DNA of 64,000 nt from an uncultured Algibacter sp. (GCF_947495925.1 NZ_CANMAU010000003.1:248001-312000); one strand, 5' to 3'; counted from the first letter of the stretch, positions 1 to 8,286 are shown. Numbers and translations are program-made. Notes: generated by a model from the letters alone, not told the origin.

Positions 1-2
1 AC

Positions 3-638
3 AATCCGCTTACAAAACAGTGGCTAGGCGACATGATAGAGCGCGACTACAATCACCCATCTGTAGTAGCTTGGAGTGTTGGTAATGAGTTAAGAGAAAA
101 TGATTCTATTACCGCAACATGGCCTGAAAAAAAGATGACAAAGAACCAATATGAATACGCTAATTCTATGCTAGATTATGTTGGTAAGTTAGACCCTTCA
201 AGATTGAAAACATATGTTACAATAACATCTTATAGAAAAGGAGAGATTGGAAGTGAACCTTACGAAAAAGTAGATTTTATCTCTATGAATAGTTATGGTC
301 CCGCACCTAAATTGGCTAAGATGACTAATGAAAAATTCCCAGGAAAACCCATTTTTATTTCTGAGATAGGTCTAAAACAAATTGGAGGTGCCGATGATGC
401 AAAATTACCAGATGATTTAGTACAATATATAAAGGATTTAAAAGATTTACCTTATGTAGCGGGCTTATCAATTTGGAGTTATAATGATTACAGAAGTAAT
501 TACCGAGGCACGCCTGAATCTGGTTATAGAGAATGGGGTATTGTTAATGAAAATCGTGGTATTAAAAAGGCTTATAATCAGCTTAAAGAACTTTATGCCT
601 ATTGGGATTTAAAACCCCTCACAAAAAATGATAAGTAG
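3..638 (+). CDS. Glycoside hydrolase family 2 (partial, 3' end)
   Basis: The open frame is already in progress at the left edge, so only the C-terminal TIM-barrel half of a GH2 enzyme (beta-galactosidase or beta-glucuronidase type) is present. The signature around the acid/base is visible as NHPSVVAWSVGNE, where the NE pair is the GH2 proton donor, and the likely nucleophile Glu lies in PIFISEIG. The following IWSYNDYRS and EWGIVNENR segments are typical of the end of the GH2 barrel. The protein stops shortly after the barrel, so it has no long C-terminal accessory domains. It lies 37 bp upstream of the GH16 gene on the same strand, which suggests one polysaccharide-utilisation operon. The substrate is inferred from the neighbours (galactan oligosaccharides), and the N-terminus and signal peptide are outside the window. 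Confidence 0.85.
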   Translation, partial: NPLTKQWLGDMIERDYNHPSVVAWSVGNELRENDSITATWPEKKMTKNQYEYANSMLDYVGKLDPSRLKTYVTITSYRKGEIGSEPYEKVDFISMNSYGPAPKLAKMTNEKFPGKPIFISEIGLKQIGGADDAKLPDDLVQYIKDLKDLPYVAGLSIWSYNDYRSNYRGTPESGYREWGIVNENRGIKKAYNQLKELYAYWDLKPLTKNDK

Positions 639-675
639 ACAGAAATATAAATTAAATTAAAAAAAAGAAAAAAGA

Positions 676-2007
676 ATGAATTTAACTCGATGGATATTAT
701 TTTGCGCAGTTTTATTTGCGATAAGTATATCCACAACAAACTGCAGTGGTTCTAAAGATCAGCCAAATGACGATGAGCAGATGGTTGGAGAAGGAGATGA
801 TGATGATACAACAACAAATTGTGAGGAGTCTTACAGTCATGAACTTTCTGCTCCTACCGAAGAAGTAGATTTATCTAGTTTTGAATTGACTTGGGTAGAT
901 GAATTTGACTATGATGATTCGAAGTTAGAAGAGATCTGGGCGTCACAAAATGGTTTAGCTGGTCATATTCTTTGTAGTCGTTGGAGAGAAAATGCTGTGA
1001 TTGAAAATGGTGTGTTAGAACTTAAAGCAAAAAAGGAACAAAGAGGGGGACAAGATTGGACATGCGGAAATATCTGGACTAAAGAAACCTTTGGTTACGG
1101 CTATTATGAATGTAAATATAAGTATGCAGGAGCCAGTGGTACAAATAATTCTTTTTGGCTCTTCCCAAGAGATCAGACTATTAATAGTCCCGAAGTAATA
1201 TGCGAGCTAGATGTTAACGAAGGACACTTTCCTAATGAGGTTAATACAAACCGTCATCATTGGCAAAATGGTAATACAGAGAACAATCAACTTCAATATT
1301 CCGAAGGTTTATCTCCAGCGTATGCACATTCTTTCAATGAAAGTGTAAAAACCAATCGTATTCGTTTTTCTTCTAATAACTCTACACATTTTCATATTAG
1401 AGAATTTCGTATATATGAACAAAACACTAATTGTTATCCAACAGGTTTACTATCTAATACTGCAGATAACAGTGTTACTGGGTTAACAAATCTATCTAGA
1501 GAATCAGATACTGAGATAACAGCCAGCGGCGTTTTAAGAGATGAATTTAAAGTATCTGCTGTTGCAGATGGTACAAGTACTACAAGTTGGGTGTCTCAAA
1601 AAGAAGGAGAAAAATGGTTAGAGTTTACTTGGCCTGAAGAAAAGAATATTGGTCATATTCAATTCATTAACGGTTGGCTTAGTGGTTCTAATTGGAATTC
1701 ATTAATATCAGATTATAAAATAGAGGCTTTTGTTGATGGCGATTGGGTTGAAATAACTACTTATGATGTAGAAGAGAGTAATAATTTCGCTGAAGATTAC
1801 CACGTGTATGGAATGGATTGGAGCGAGGATCAAGTTAAATTTTATTATGATAATAAGCTCATTAGATCAATTCCTAATACCCTATGTAAATCTGAACTTA
1901 ATATCTTTTTAAGCTTAGCTATATTAGAGCATGGTGGAGAGGTTACAGATGCTATTGATGGTACAAGTATGAAAATTGATTGGGTAAAATATTACAAGCG
2001 GAAATAA
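676..2007 (+). CDS. GH16 endo-glycanase lipoprotein with nested discoidin-like domain
   Basis: The 443-residue protein has an N-terminal hydrophobic segment ending at Cys23, followed by an Asp/Glu-rich stretch (residues 28-44) that resembles a Bacteroidetes surface-export lipoprotein signal. The GH16 fold begins near residue 70; the catalytic ExDxxE motif is Glu177-Leu-Asp179-Val-Asn-Glu182. GH16 sequence continues to about Phe220 and resumes at about Phe371 (FAEDYHVYGMDW), finishing with the strands KFYYDN and MKIDWVKYYK. The 150 residues between resemble an F5/8-type discoidin module, but its C-terminal strands (about 221-248) come before its N-terminal part (about 271-370). Family knowledge says GH16 cuts beta-1,3 or beta-1,4 glucans and galactans. 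The GH117 and sulfatase neighbours favour a red-algal galactan (agarase, porphyranase or carrageenase-like), but the subfamily cannot be fixed by eye. Confidence 0.85.
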   Translation: MNLTRWILFCAVLFAISISTTNCSGSKDQPNDDEQMVGEGDDDDTTTNCEESYSHELSAPTEEVDLSSFELTWVDEFDYDDSKLEEIWASQNGLAGHILCSRWRENAVIENGVLELKAKKEQRGGQDWTCGNIWTKETFGYGYYECKYKYAGASGTNNSFWLFPRDQTINSPEVICELDVNEGHFPNEVNTNRHHWQNGNTENNQLQYSEGLSPAYAHSFNESVKTNRIRFSSNNSTHFHIREFRIYEQNTNCYPTGLLSNTADNSVTGLTNLSRESDTEITASGVLRDEFKVSAVADGTSTTSWVSQKEGEKWLEFTWPEEKNIGHIQFINGWLSGSNWNSLISDYKIEAFVDGDWVEITTYDVEESNNFAEDYHVYGMDWSEDQVKFYYDNKLIRSIPNTLCKSELNIFLSLAILEHGGEVTDAIDGTSMKIDWVKYYKRK

Positions 2008-2029
2008 AAAAGAATCAAAATTTTAAAGG

Positions 2030-3340
2030 ATGAGTAAAATTAAATATTTAGTGGTAATGGTTGCCAGTGTAGGAATAATATCTTGTGGGCAACAAACGGA
2101 TAAAAATGCGACAAAAGAAGACGTTAAACAAGAAGAGCAATCTTTAGATAGCTTAAAAGGTTATCCTTGGGATATTCCACAAACAAAACCAGATAGACCT
2201 TTAAGTGCAGCTAACGAAAGGCTTTACGATAGGTACATGGCACCAAGGCCTCAAGACAACGAACTGTTTTCTCAATTTAAATATACAGAGCTAAAAGGTT
2301 TCGATTATGGCAAAGATGATGGTACGATTTCTAGACGAGATCCTTCAAAAATTATTAAAGAAAATGGCAAGTTCTACGTTTGGTATACGCACAGACAAAC
2401 AGTAAAACCACCTGTAGGTTTTAGTAATGCACATTTATCTACAGATGCTATTCCTTCTACAGATTGGGACTTGGCAGATATTTGGTATGCAACGTCCAAA
2501 GATGGAATTACTTGGGAAGAGCAAGGACCTGCTATAAAAAGACCCGAAAAACCAGCTTTAGGGTGGCGATCGGTGACTACCACAGATATTTTAAAGTGGG
2601 AAGGTAAATATTACTTATACTTTCAAGCTTTTAGCGAGGCAAGTGGGACAAAAGGAGATCATTGTCCAGTAGCTGTTGCTCATTCAGACTCACCTGATGG
2701 GCCTTGGGCTATTGTAGATCAAGAAATCATTCCGAATGGAGAATCTGGTACTTGGGATCAGTATTCCATTCACGATCCTTATCCTTTAGTTTATAAAGGT
2801 AAAATTTACGTTTATTATAAGGCAGCTTATGGTGTTCGACCAGAGTATTTAGTTGCAGCAGGTTTGGCTATAGCAGATAACCCATTAGGGCCGTTTAAAA
2901 AACACCCATTAAATCCTTTGTTTAACTCAGGTCATGAAACTGCACTTTTCCCTTTTAAAGAAGGTATTGCAGCTTTAATTACTAGGGATGGTAATGAAAA
3001 TAGTACTATACAATATGCACCCGATGGTGTAAGTTTTGATATTGCTTCTGTATCTGCATTTTTACCATTTGCAGCAGGTTCTTATATTCCAGATGCATTC
3101 AATAGTAAAGGAAACGGAAGAGGTATTACTTGGGGAATTTCTCATTTTACAGGATCACAAGGTTATCCAGAAGGTAGAGGTAGGAAATACAGTTATTTGG
3201 CAAGATTTGATTGCGATTTGAGTTTAGATTTAGACGACCCTCAAATGAAAGATACGCGCTTGTATTTGCACCCTGAAGTTTATTTCTCTAGAAAACTATC
3301 TAAAAAACAAATGGAGCGCATAAGAAAGGAGAGTGAGTAG
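2030..3340 (+). CDS. GH117 family alpha-1,3-anhydrogalactosidase-type lipoprotein
   Basis: The protein has 436 residues and a lipoprotein signal ending in IISC (Cys19), so it is probably periplasmic or membrane-anchored. After the PLSAANERLYDRYM helix it has five-bladed-propeller sequence typical of GH117, the family of neoagarooligosaccharide alpha-1,3-hydrolases that release 3,6-anhydro-L-galactose. Visible candidates for active-site residues are Asp in SRRDPSK, Asp in SIHDPYP, and the His-Glu pair in FNSGHETALFP; the family uses a His as unusual acid next to a Glu. The C-terminal ILQDH-free tail ends in charged helices. It is 22 bp after the GH16 gene and overlaps the sulfatase start by 8 bp, so the three are likely co-transcribed. 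Some GH117 clades act on other anhydro-galactose linkages, so the exact substrate remains an inference. Confidence 0.85.
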   Translation: MSKIKYLVVMVASVGIISCGQQTDKNATKEDVKQEEQSLDSLKGYPWDIPQTKPDRPLSAANERLYDRYMAPRPQDNELFSQFKYTELKGFDYGKDDGTISRRDPSKIIKENGKFYVWYTHRQTVKPPVGFSNAHLSTDAIPSTDWDLADIWYATSKDGITWEEQGPAIKRPEKPALGWRSVTTTDILKWEGKYYLYFQAFSEASGTKGDHCPVAVAHSDSPDGPWAIVDQEIIPNGESGTWDQYSIHDPYPLVYKGKIYVYYKAAYGVRPEYLVAAGLAIADNPLGPFKKHPLNPLFNSGHETALFPFKEGIAALITRDGNENSTIQYAPDGVSFDIASVSAFLPFAAGSYIPDAFNSKGNGRGITWGISHFTGSQGYPEGRGRKYSYLARFDCDLSLDLDDPQMKDTRLYLHPEVYFSRKLSKKQMERIRKESE

Positions 3341-4811
3341 TTTTAAAGGCACATATGTACTTTTTTTGTTTTACGTTTTTATCCTTTTTGGTTGTGAAAA
3401 GAAACAGGGCGCTAAAGAATTTATTAGACCCAATATTCTTTGGATTAATGCAGACGATTTAGGTAGAGAATTAGCTTGTTACGGCAATCCAGATGTGAAA
3501 ACGCCAAACATTGATAAATTAGCGCAACAAGGTACATTATACACTAATGCTTATGCTAATGCGCCCGTTTGTTCAGCAAGTCGTTCATCTCTAATCACAG
3601 GAATGTATCCCACAACCGTTAATTGTTTGGATCATAGAACAATTAATATGACTCTTCTTCCTAATGATATTAAACCAATTACAGAATATTTCAAAGAAGC
3701 TGGGTATTTTATAGCTAATGGAAGTGGTAAAGATTATCTCAAAAAAGGAGGAAAAAACGATTATAATTTTATACCAAATATTAAATACGATGGTAAAGAT
3801 TGGAATGAACGAGCAGAAGGGCAACCGTTCTTTGCACAAGTTCAAATTAAATATCCTCATAGAGTTTTTGAACGCCATAAAAAGAACGCCATAAATGCTG
3901 AAACTGTAAAACTTCCAGAATGCTATCCAGACCATCCATTATTGAAAGCGGATTGGGCTTTATACCTTGAATCTGTGCAAAAGTGCGACGACATTGTAGG
4001 TTGGGTCATGCAGCGTCTAGAAGATGAAGATTTAGCAGATAACACCGTTGTATTCTTTTTTGGAGATCATGGTCGTCCGCATTTAAGAGATAAACAATTT
4101 TTGTATGAGGGAGGACTTCAAATCCCTTTGATTATTAGATGGCCAGAGAAAGTGGAAACCAATAAAATTGATGATAGACTGGTGAGTTTGGTTGATGTTT
4201 CAGCTACTACTCTAAATATTTCTGGACTGGAAATACCTTATAAATTACATGGAAAAGTATTTATTGGGCATAAACAAGAAAAGCGAGATTATGTCTACGG
4301 TTTTCGAGGGAGGGCCGGAGATGCTCCAGATGCCATAAGAAGTATAACTGATGGTCATTTTAAATTAATATGGAATCAAGAACCTGAAAAACCTTGGATG
4401 CAATTATCAAGTTATAAAAGAGCTGAATACCCTGCGTTTGCATTATATAGAGTACTGTATGAAAAAGGTGAATTACAAGCACCTTTTAATCAGTTTATGG
4501 CTGATAATCGTCCGGAATTCGAGTTTTTCGATTTAAAAAATGACCCAAACGAATTTAATAACCTTACAAATGATAGTGACTACCAAGGCCATTTTGACGA
4601 GTTGAAATCTATTCTTCAAGAAAACCTTAAGGTTTACGATAAAAACAGAATCCCAGAATCCGAGGAAACGATTCAAAAAGGGATGGAGGGCTCTCAAAAT
4701 TATTTCAAAATCAAAATGAAAAAATTAGGGCTTGCGGAAGAAATCACTGATGAAGAGTTGTTAGCCTATTGGAATAAAACTTTATTGAAAACAAAAGCTG
4801 GGAATTATTAA
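3333..4811 (+). CDS. Family S1 sulfatase, lipoprotein
   Basis: The 492-residue protein belongs to the formylglycine-dependent (alkaline-phosphatase-fold) sulfatases. The maturation motif is Cys80-Ser-Ala-Ser-Arg84, where Cys80 would be oxidised to formylglycine by an anaerobic or FGE-type maturase not found in this window. The metal-binding ADD near residues 40-42 (WINADDLGRE) and the FFGDHGRP segment are typical. A hydrophobic N-terminus ends in LFGC (Cys21), a lipobox. The start is GTG overlapping the GH117 stop by 8 bp, indicating translational coupling. The TPNIDKLAQQG and FFDLKNDPNEFNNL segments match iduronate- and polysaccharide-type sulfatases. In context it probably removes sulfate from galactan oligosaccharides; position specificity cannot be read from the sequence. 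Confidence 0.9.
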   Translation: MSSFKGTYVLFLFYVFILFGCEKKQGAKEFIRPNILWINADDLGRELACYGNPDVKTPNIDKLAQQGTLYTNAYANAPVCSASRSSLITGMYPTTVNCLDHRTINMTLLPNDIKPITEYFKEAGYFIANGSGKDYLKKGGKNDYNFIPNIKYDGKDWNERAEGQPFFAQVQIKYPHRVFERHKKNAINAETVKLPECYPDHPLLKADWALYLESVQKCDDIVGWVMQRLEDEDLADNTVVFFFGDHGRPHLRDKQFLYEGGLQIPLIIRWPEKVETNKIDDRLVSLVDVSATTLNISGLEIPYKLHGKVFIGHKQEKRDYVYGFRGRAGDAPDAIRSITDGHFKLIWNQEPEKPWMQLSSYKRAEYPAFALYRVLYEKGELQAPFNQFMADNRPEFEFFDLKNDPNEFNNLTNDSDYQGHFDELKSILQENLKVYDKNRIPESEETIQKGMEGSQNYFKIKMKKLGLAEEITDEELLAYWNKTLLKTKAGNY

Positions 4812-4938
4812 AGGCCTAAAAGTGTTTTCACTAAAATAGTTAGTTTGAATTGTTTAATATTTTTAACTTGATTTTCTTTAATTACTTAATTAAAAAAGGA
4901 TATGTGTCTTTAGTTTATTAATAAAAATAATTTGGATT

Positions 4939-6114
4939 TTGAAAAGACGATTATTTATAAAAAAAACAGGAATAGTTGCAGCTGGAGTAGCCAGCACGAG
5001 CTATGCATATGGAAGTTTGTTATCGGATTCAAATATTTATGATAAAATAAATATTGGAGTTATTGGAACAGGAAGTCGAGGAGGAGGATTAACTTCTATT
5101 ATAAATTCAATCGATAAGATTAATGTAATTGCCTCTTGCGATATTCTACCTTTTAGATTAGAAAATGGTTTGTCAAAGGCTAATTCAAAAGCCGTAGGTT
5201 ATTCAGATTACAGAAAATTACTTGACAATAAAGAAATTGATGCCGTAATAGTTGCAACACCGTTTAGCACACACTCTAAGATTGCCATGGATGCAATTGA
5301 TGCTGGGAAGCATGTGTATTGTGAAAAAACCTTAGCTAAAAAATATGATGGTATACAATCTTTAGTTAATAAATCCAATCAGTCTAATAAAATATTTCAA
5401 ACAGGCCATCAATATCATAGCTCGAGATTATATACAAATGTAGTTGATTTGATTAAACAAGGAAAGGTTGGAAAGATTAGTGCATTTGAATGCCAATGGA
5501 ATCGTCATGGAAATTGGAGAAGACCAGTGCCTGATCCCAAATTTGAGAAGGCTGTAAATTGGAGAATGTATCGTGAGTTTTCAGGTGGGTTGACTGCTGA
5601 ATTATGTTCACACCAAATTGATTTTGTTAATTGGGTTCTTGATGAAGTTCCAAACCAAGTGATGGGAGTTGGTGGGATTGATTATTGGAAAGATGGCAGA
5701 GAAACCTATGATAATGTGCACTTAACCTATAGTTATCCAAGTGGAGTTAATGCGAAGTTTACTTGTTTAACAAGTAATGCCAAAGACGGCTATGAAATTA
5801 AAGTTTTGGGAGATAAAGGTACAATCGTTATTGATACGAGCAAAGCTTGGTTTTATCCCGAGGGGCAAAAAAATAAAGTAGTTAAAGATGTAGACGGAGT
5901 TAGTGGTGCTACAGCACAGTGGGATAAGAGTAAAGGATATCCAATAAATGTCGAGCATTTAGATCCAAGTAAACAAGCACTTCTTGATTTTAGCGATGCC
6001 ATTATCAATAATACTCAGCCAAAATCGGGTATATTAACAGGAGCAAATACAGCTATTTGTGTTCAAATGGGACTTGATGCTATGTATAATAACAAGATTG
6101 TTAATTGGCCATAA
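4939..6114 (+). CDS. Gfo/Idh/MocA family oxidoreductase with exported N-terminus
   Basis: The 391-residue protein starts at a TTG and opens with MKRRLFIKKTG followed by a hydrophobic stretch, a twin-arginine-like export signal that is common in Bacteroidetes members of this family. The Rossmann motif is GVIGTGSRGGG (about residues 40-50), and the family motif usually written EKP is EKT here (CEKTLAKK). A C-terminal alpha/beta domain follows with GGLTAELCSHQIDFVNW, where the His is near the usual catalytic position. Family members oxidise or epimerise sugars with NAD(P). It is 127 bp after the sulfatase with no clear terminator between, so it could be the last gene of the polysaccharide operon. 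Its substrate is not known. Confidence 0.85.
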   Translation: MKRRLFIKKTGIVAAGVASTSYAYGSLLSDSNIYDKINIGVIGTGSRGGGLTSIINSIDKINVIASCDILPFRLENGLSKANSKAVGYSDYRKLLDNKEIDAVIVATPFSTHSKIAMDAIDAGKHVYCEKTLAKKYDGIQSLVNKSNQSNKIFQTGHQYHSSRLYTNVVDLIKQGKVGKISAFECQWNRHGNWRRPVPDPKFEKAVNWRMYREFSGGLTAELCSHQIDFVNWVLDEVPNQVMGVGGIDYWKDGRETYDNVHLTYSYPSGVNAKFTCLTSNAKDGYEIKVLGDKGTIVIDTSKAWFYPEGQKNKVVKDVDGVSGATAQWDKSKGYPINVEHLDPSKQALLDFSDAIINNTQPKSGILTGANTAICVQMGLDAMYNNKIVNWP

Positions 6115-6180
6115 ACTTTTAATTTAGATGATTTAACTCCAGTAGTTTGAAAAAAAGAACGAATTATTTTATTAAATAAA

Positions 6181-6211
6181 AAATCCCAAGAAATGAATTC
6201 TTGGGATTTTT
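6181..6211. terminator. Bidirectional intrinsic terminator
   Basis: A 12-bp perfect stem (AAATCCCAAGAA pairing with TTCTTGGGATTT) closes a 5-nt loop and is followed by T residues on the plus strand and, through the A-rich left flank, on the minus strand. It lies between the oxidoreductase gene and the convergent tRNA gene and can serve both. Confidence 0.85.
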
Positions 6212-6224
6212 CTTTTAAATTTTG

Positions 6225-6298
6225 TAGCGAGAGGGGGGCACGATCCCCCGACCTCCGGGTTATGAATCCGACGCTCTAACCAACTGAGCTACCTCGCC
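6225..6298 (-). tRNA. tRNA-Met (anticodon CAT)
   Basis: The minus strand folds as a cloverleaf: acceptor GGCGAGG with TCTCGCT, D stem GCTC/GAGC, anticodon loop TTCATAA, variable loop AGGTC, T stem GGGGG/CCCCC, discriminator A, and no encoded CCA. The D stem has C11-G24, which points to an elongator (or tRNA-Ile2 with modified CAT) rather than initiator. Two oddities are visible: an A31-C39 mismatch in the anticodon stem, and a T loop reading ATCGTGC, so bases 54 and 58 are A and T instead of the standard T and A. The first acceptor pair is a G-U. Confidence 0.9.
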
Positions 6299-6430
6299 AT
6301 AATTTAAGGCTGCAAATATAAAAACAATATTATTGTAACCAAACAGAACAGACTTAAAATATTATTTAAAATTGTTGTTATAGGTCTCAATTAATGTATA
6401 TATTGGGCTTTATTAATCTCAAAGTGGCTT

Positions 6431-6823
6431 ATGGACGATAAAATTAGATTTGATATTGAGTTTCCAATACATGCATCTCCTCAACTTCTGTTTCAATATA
6501 TTTCAACGCCGTCTGGTTTATCTGAATGGTTTTCTGATAACGTGAATTCCCGAGGTGAATTATTTACTTTTATTTGGGATGGTAGTGAAGAACAAGCAAA
6601 ACTTTTAAACAAGAAAAGTGGTGAGCGTGTAAAATTCAGGTGGCTTGAGGATGAGGAAGACAACCAGAGCTGTTATTTTGAGATTAGAATTCAGGTAGAT
6701 GAGATTACCAAGGATGTGTCGTTAATGGTTACTGATTTTGCTGAAGACGATGAAGTTGATGAGGCTAAAATGCTTTGGACAAACCAAATCTCAAGTTTGA
6801 AACAAGTATTAGGTTCTGCTTAA
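6431..6823 (+). CDS. START-like (SRPBCC) domain protein
   Basis: A 130-residue acidic protein that fits the Bacteroidetes START-like/AHSA1 helix-grip fold. The opening strand IRFDIEFPIHASPQLLFQYISTP and the GLSEWFSDNV segment are typical of this fold, and a C-terminal helix (LWTNQISSLKQVLG) would close the ligand cavity. No signal peptide is present, so it is cytoplasmic. Family members bind hydrophobic ligands or act as small stress proteins; no specific ligand is suggested by the sequence. It is monocistronic, ended by the terminator that begins 33 bp after its stop. Confidence 0.75.
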   Translation: MDDKIRFDIEFPIHASPQLLFQYISTPSGLSEWFSDNVNSRGELFTFIWDGSEEQAKLLNKKSGERVKFRWLEDEEDNQSCYFEIRIQVDEITKDVSLMVTDFAEDDEVDEAKMLWTNQISSLKQVLGSA

Positions 6824-6845
6824 TCAAGAATCGTATATTTTAAAT

Positions 6846-6853
6846 TATATTTG
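6846..6853 (+). promoter_or_regulatory. Bacteroidetes -7 promoter box (TATATTTG)
   Basis: TATATTTG matches the Bacteroidetes -7 consensus TAnnTTTG. It lies 33 nt upstream of the class IV aminotransferase ATG and immediately before the hairpin of the preceding gene. Transcription would begin around 6860, inside the left arm of that hairpin. No convincing -33 TTG is seen at the usual spacing. Confidence 0.5.
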
Positions 6854-6855
6854 CT

Positions 6856-6886
6856 CCGCTTTCTAAACAATGAAAGCGGTTTTTTT
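6856..6886 (+). terminator. Intrinsic terminator directly before a start codon
   Basis: CCGCTTTC and GAAAGCGG form an 8-bp stem with an 8-nt loop followed by seven T residues (6880-6886). The ATG of the next gene starts at 6887, the base after the T-run, so the terminator of the START-like gene occupies the entire leader of its neighbour. Confidence 0.8.
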
Positions 6887-7729
6887 ATGACAAATCTTAA
6901 TGGTACACTTATAGAGGAAAGCACGATTTTATCAACCCAAAATAGGGGGTATGCCTATGGCGATGCCCTTTTTGAAACGATAAAAGTTAGTGGGGGTAAA
7001 ATATTGTTTTGGGAAGATCATTATTTTAGGTTAATGGCATCAATGCGTATCATGCGCATGGAAATTCCTATGAATTTTACAATGGAATTTTTAGAAATTG
7101 AGATTTATAAAACATTAAGTACAAATCAACTAAGCAAAGCCTCTTCACGTGTAAAAATATGGATTCACAGAAATGAAGGAGGGCTGTATACTCCCGAAAG
7201 CAATGCTGTTAGTTTTGTTATTGTCGCAACTAAAATTAATGAAGATTTTTATCTGATAAAAGATGAAGTTTATGAAGTAGATTTGTTTAAAGACTATTAT
7301 GTTTCCCCAAGTTTATTATCAACTTTAAAGACTAATAATAAGGCTTTAAATGTTGTTGGTAGTATTTATGCTAAAGAAAATGATTTGAAAAACTGTTTAT
7401 TACTCAATACGAATAAGCAGGTTGTCGAGTCATTAAACGGAAACGTATTTCTTGTAAATGGAAAAACAATAAAAACACCTCCTTTAACAGATGGATGTTT
7501 AAAAGGTGTAATGCGTACGCAAATAATTGATATTATTAAGGAATTACCAGAATTTGAATTGTTAGAAGCGTCAATATCTCCTTTTGAACTTCAAAAAGCA
7601 GATGAACTATTTGTGACTAACGTTATGGTAGGAATACAACCAATAAGTAAATACCGAAAAAAGCACTATGAAGCTGAAATTTCTAAGAATTTGCTTCAAA
7701 ATTTGAATGTGAAAATAAGATTGAGTTAG
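6887..7729 (+). CDS. Class IV aminotransferase (PLP, BCAT/ADC-lyase fold)
   Basis: A 280-residue fold-type IV PLP enzyme. NRGYAYGDALFETIKV near the N-terminus is the family hallmark, and the PLP lysine is expected at SLLSTLKTNNKALNVVGS. The VVESLNGNVFLVNG strand and the TPPLTDGCLKGVMRTQII segment match the 4-amino-4-deoxychorismate lyase/branched-chain aminotransferase group. ATG at 6887 is chosen because an upstream TTG at 6851 would put the terminator hairpin inside the coding sequence. It overlaps the convergent YqgE gene by 4 bp. Whether it acts in folate (PabC) or amino-acid metabolism cannot be decided from sequence; no pabA/pabB lies nearby. Confidence 0.85.
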   Translation: MTNLNGTLIEESTILSTQNRGYAYGDALFETIKVSGGKILFWEDHYFRLMASMRIMRMEIPMNFTMEFLEIEIYKTLSTNQLSKASSRVKIWIHRNEGGLYTPESNAVSFVIVATKINEDFYLIKDEVYEVDLFKDYYVSPSLLSTLKTNNKALNVVGSIYAKENDLKNCLLLNTNKQVVESLNGNVFLVNGKTIKTPPLTDGCLKGVMRTQIIDIIKELPEFELLEASISPFELQKADELFVTNVMVGIQPISKYRKKHYEAEISKNLLQNLNVKIRLS

Positions 7730-8286
7730 TTGTAACTTGGGTTTTCCGGAGCGTTAGACCAAATACTATATTCGCCTCCAAACTCTAGCATTTTTTCTTT
7801 CCAAAAGGTTTCATAGTCTTTCTCGATAATATTTTTTTTGTAAACATTTTCAGAGACTACCCAAGAATTAGATTTTAACTCTTCAACGAGTTGACTTGAT
7901 TCCCACCCTGAATATCCTAAGAAAAACTTGATATCAGTTTCTTTAATAGTATTATCCTTTATAAGCTCTGCAACTTTATTGAAATCACCTCCCCAATAAA
8001 TACCAAGTGAAATTTCTATGCTATCAGGTATAAGTTGTGGTATTTTATGAATAAAATATAAATTGTCTTGTTCTACAGGTCCTCCGTTATAAACTTTGAA
8101 AGTAGCTTCTACTTCAGGAACTAAATCATTAATACTATAATCCAAAGGTTTGTTTAAAATAAAACCTATAGAACCTTCATCAGAATGGTCTGCAAGTAAA
8201 ACTATAGACCGGTTAAATGAAACATCGCCAATAATTGCTGGTTCAGCAATTAATAAATCTCCTTTTTTGGGTTTAGTCTTAACCAT
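7726..8286 (-). CDS. YqgE/AlgH family protein (UPF0301)
   Basis: The 186-residue protein matches the YqgE/AlgH family: LLIAEPAIIGDVSFNRSIVLL at the start, GSIGFILNKPLD, YNGGPVEQDNLYFIH, and the FFLGYSGWESSQLVEEL block are the conserved segments. The length is usual. It is cytoplasmic, and the family has no firmly known biochemical role, although AlgH has been linked to transcriptional effects in pseudomonads. It is convergent with the aminotransferase, with stop codons overlapping. Confidence 0.92.
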   Translation of the reverse strand: MVKTKPKKGDLLIAEPAIIGDVSFNRSIVLLADHSDEGSIGFILNKPLDYSINDLVPEVEATFKVYNGGPVEQDNLYFIHKIPQLIPDSIEISLGIYWGGDFNKVAELIKDNTIKETDIKFFLGYSGWESSQLVEELKSNSWVVSENVYKKNIIEKDYETFWKEKMLEFGGEYSIWSNAPENPSYN

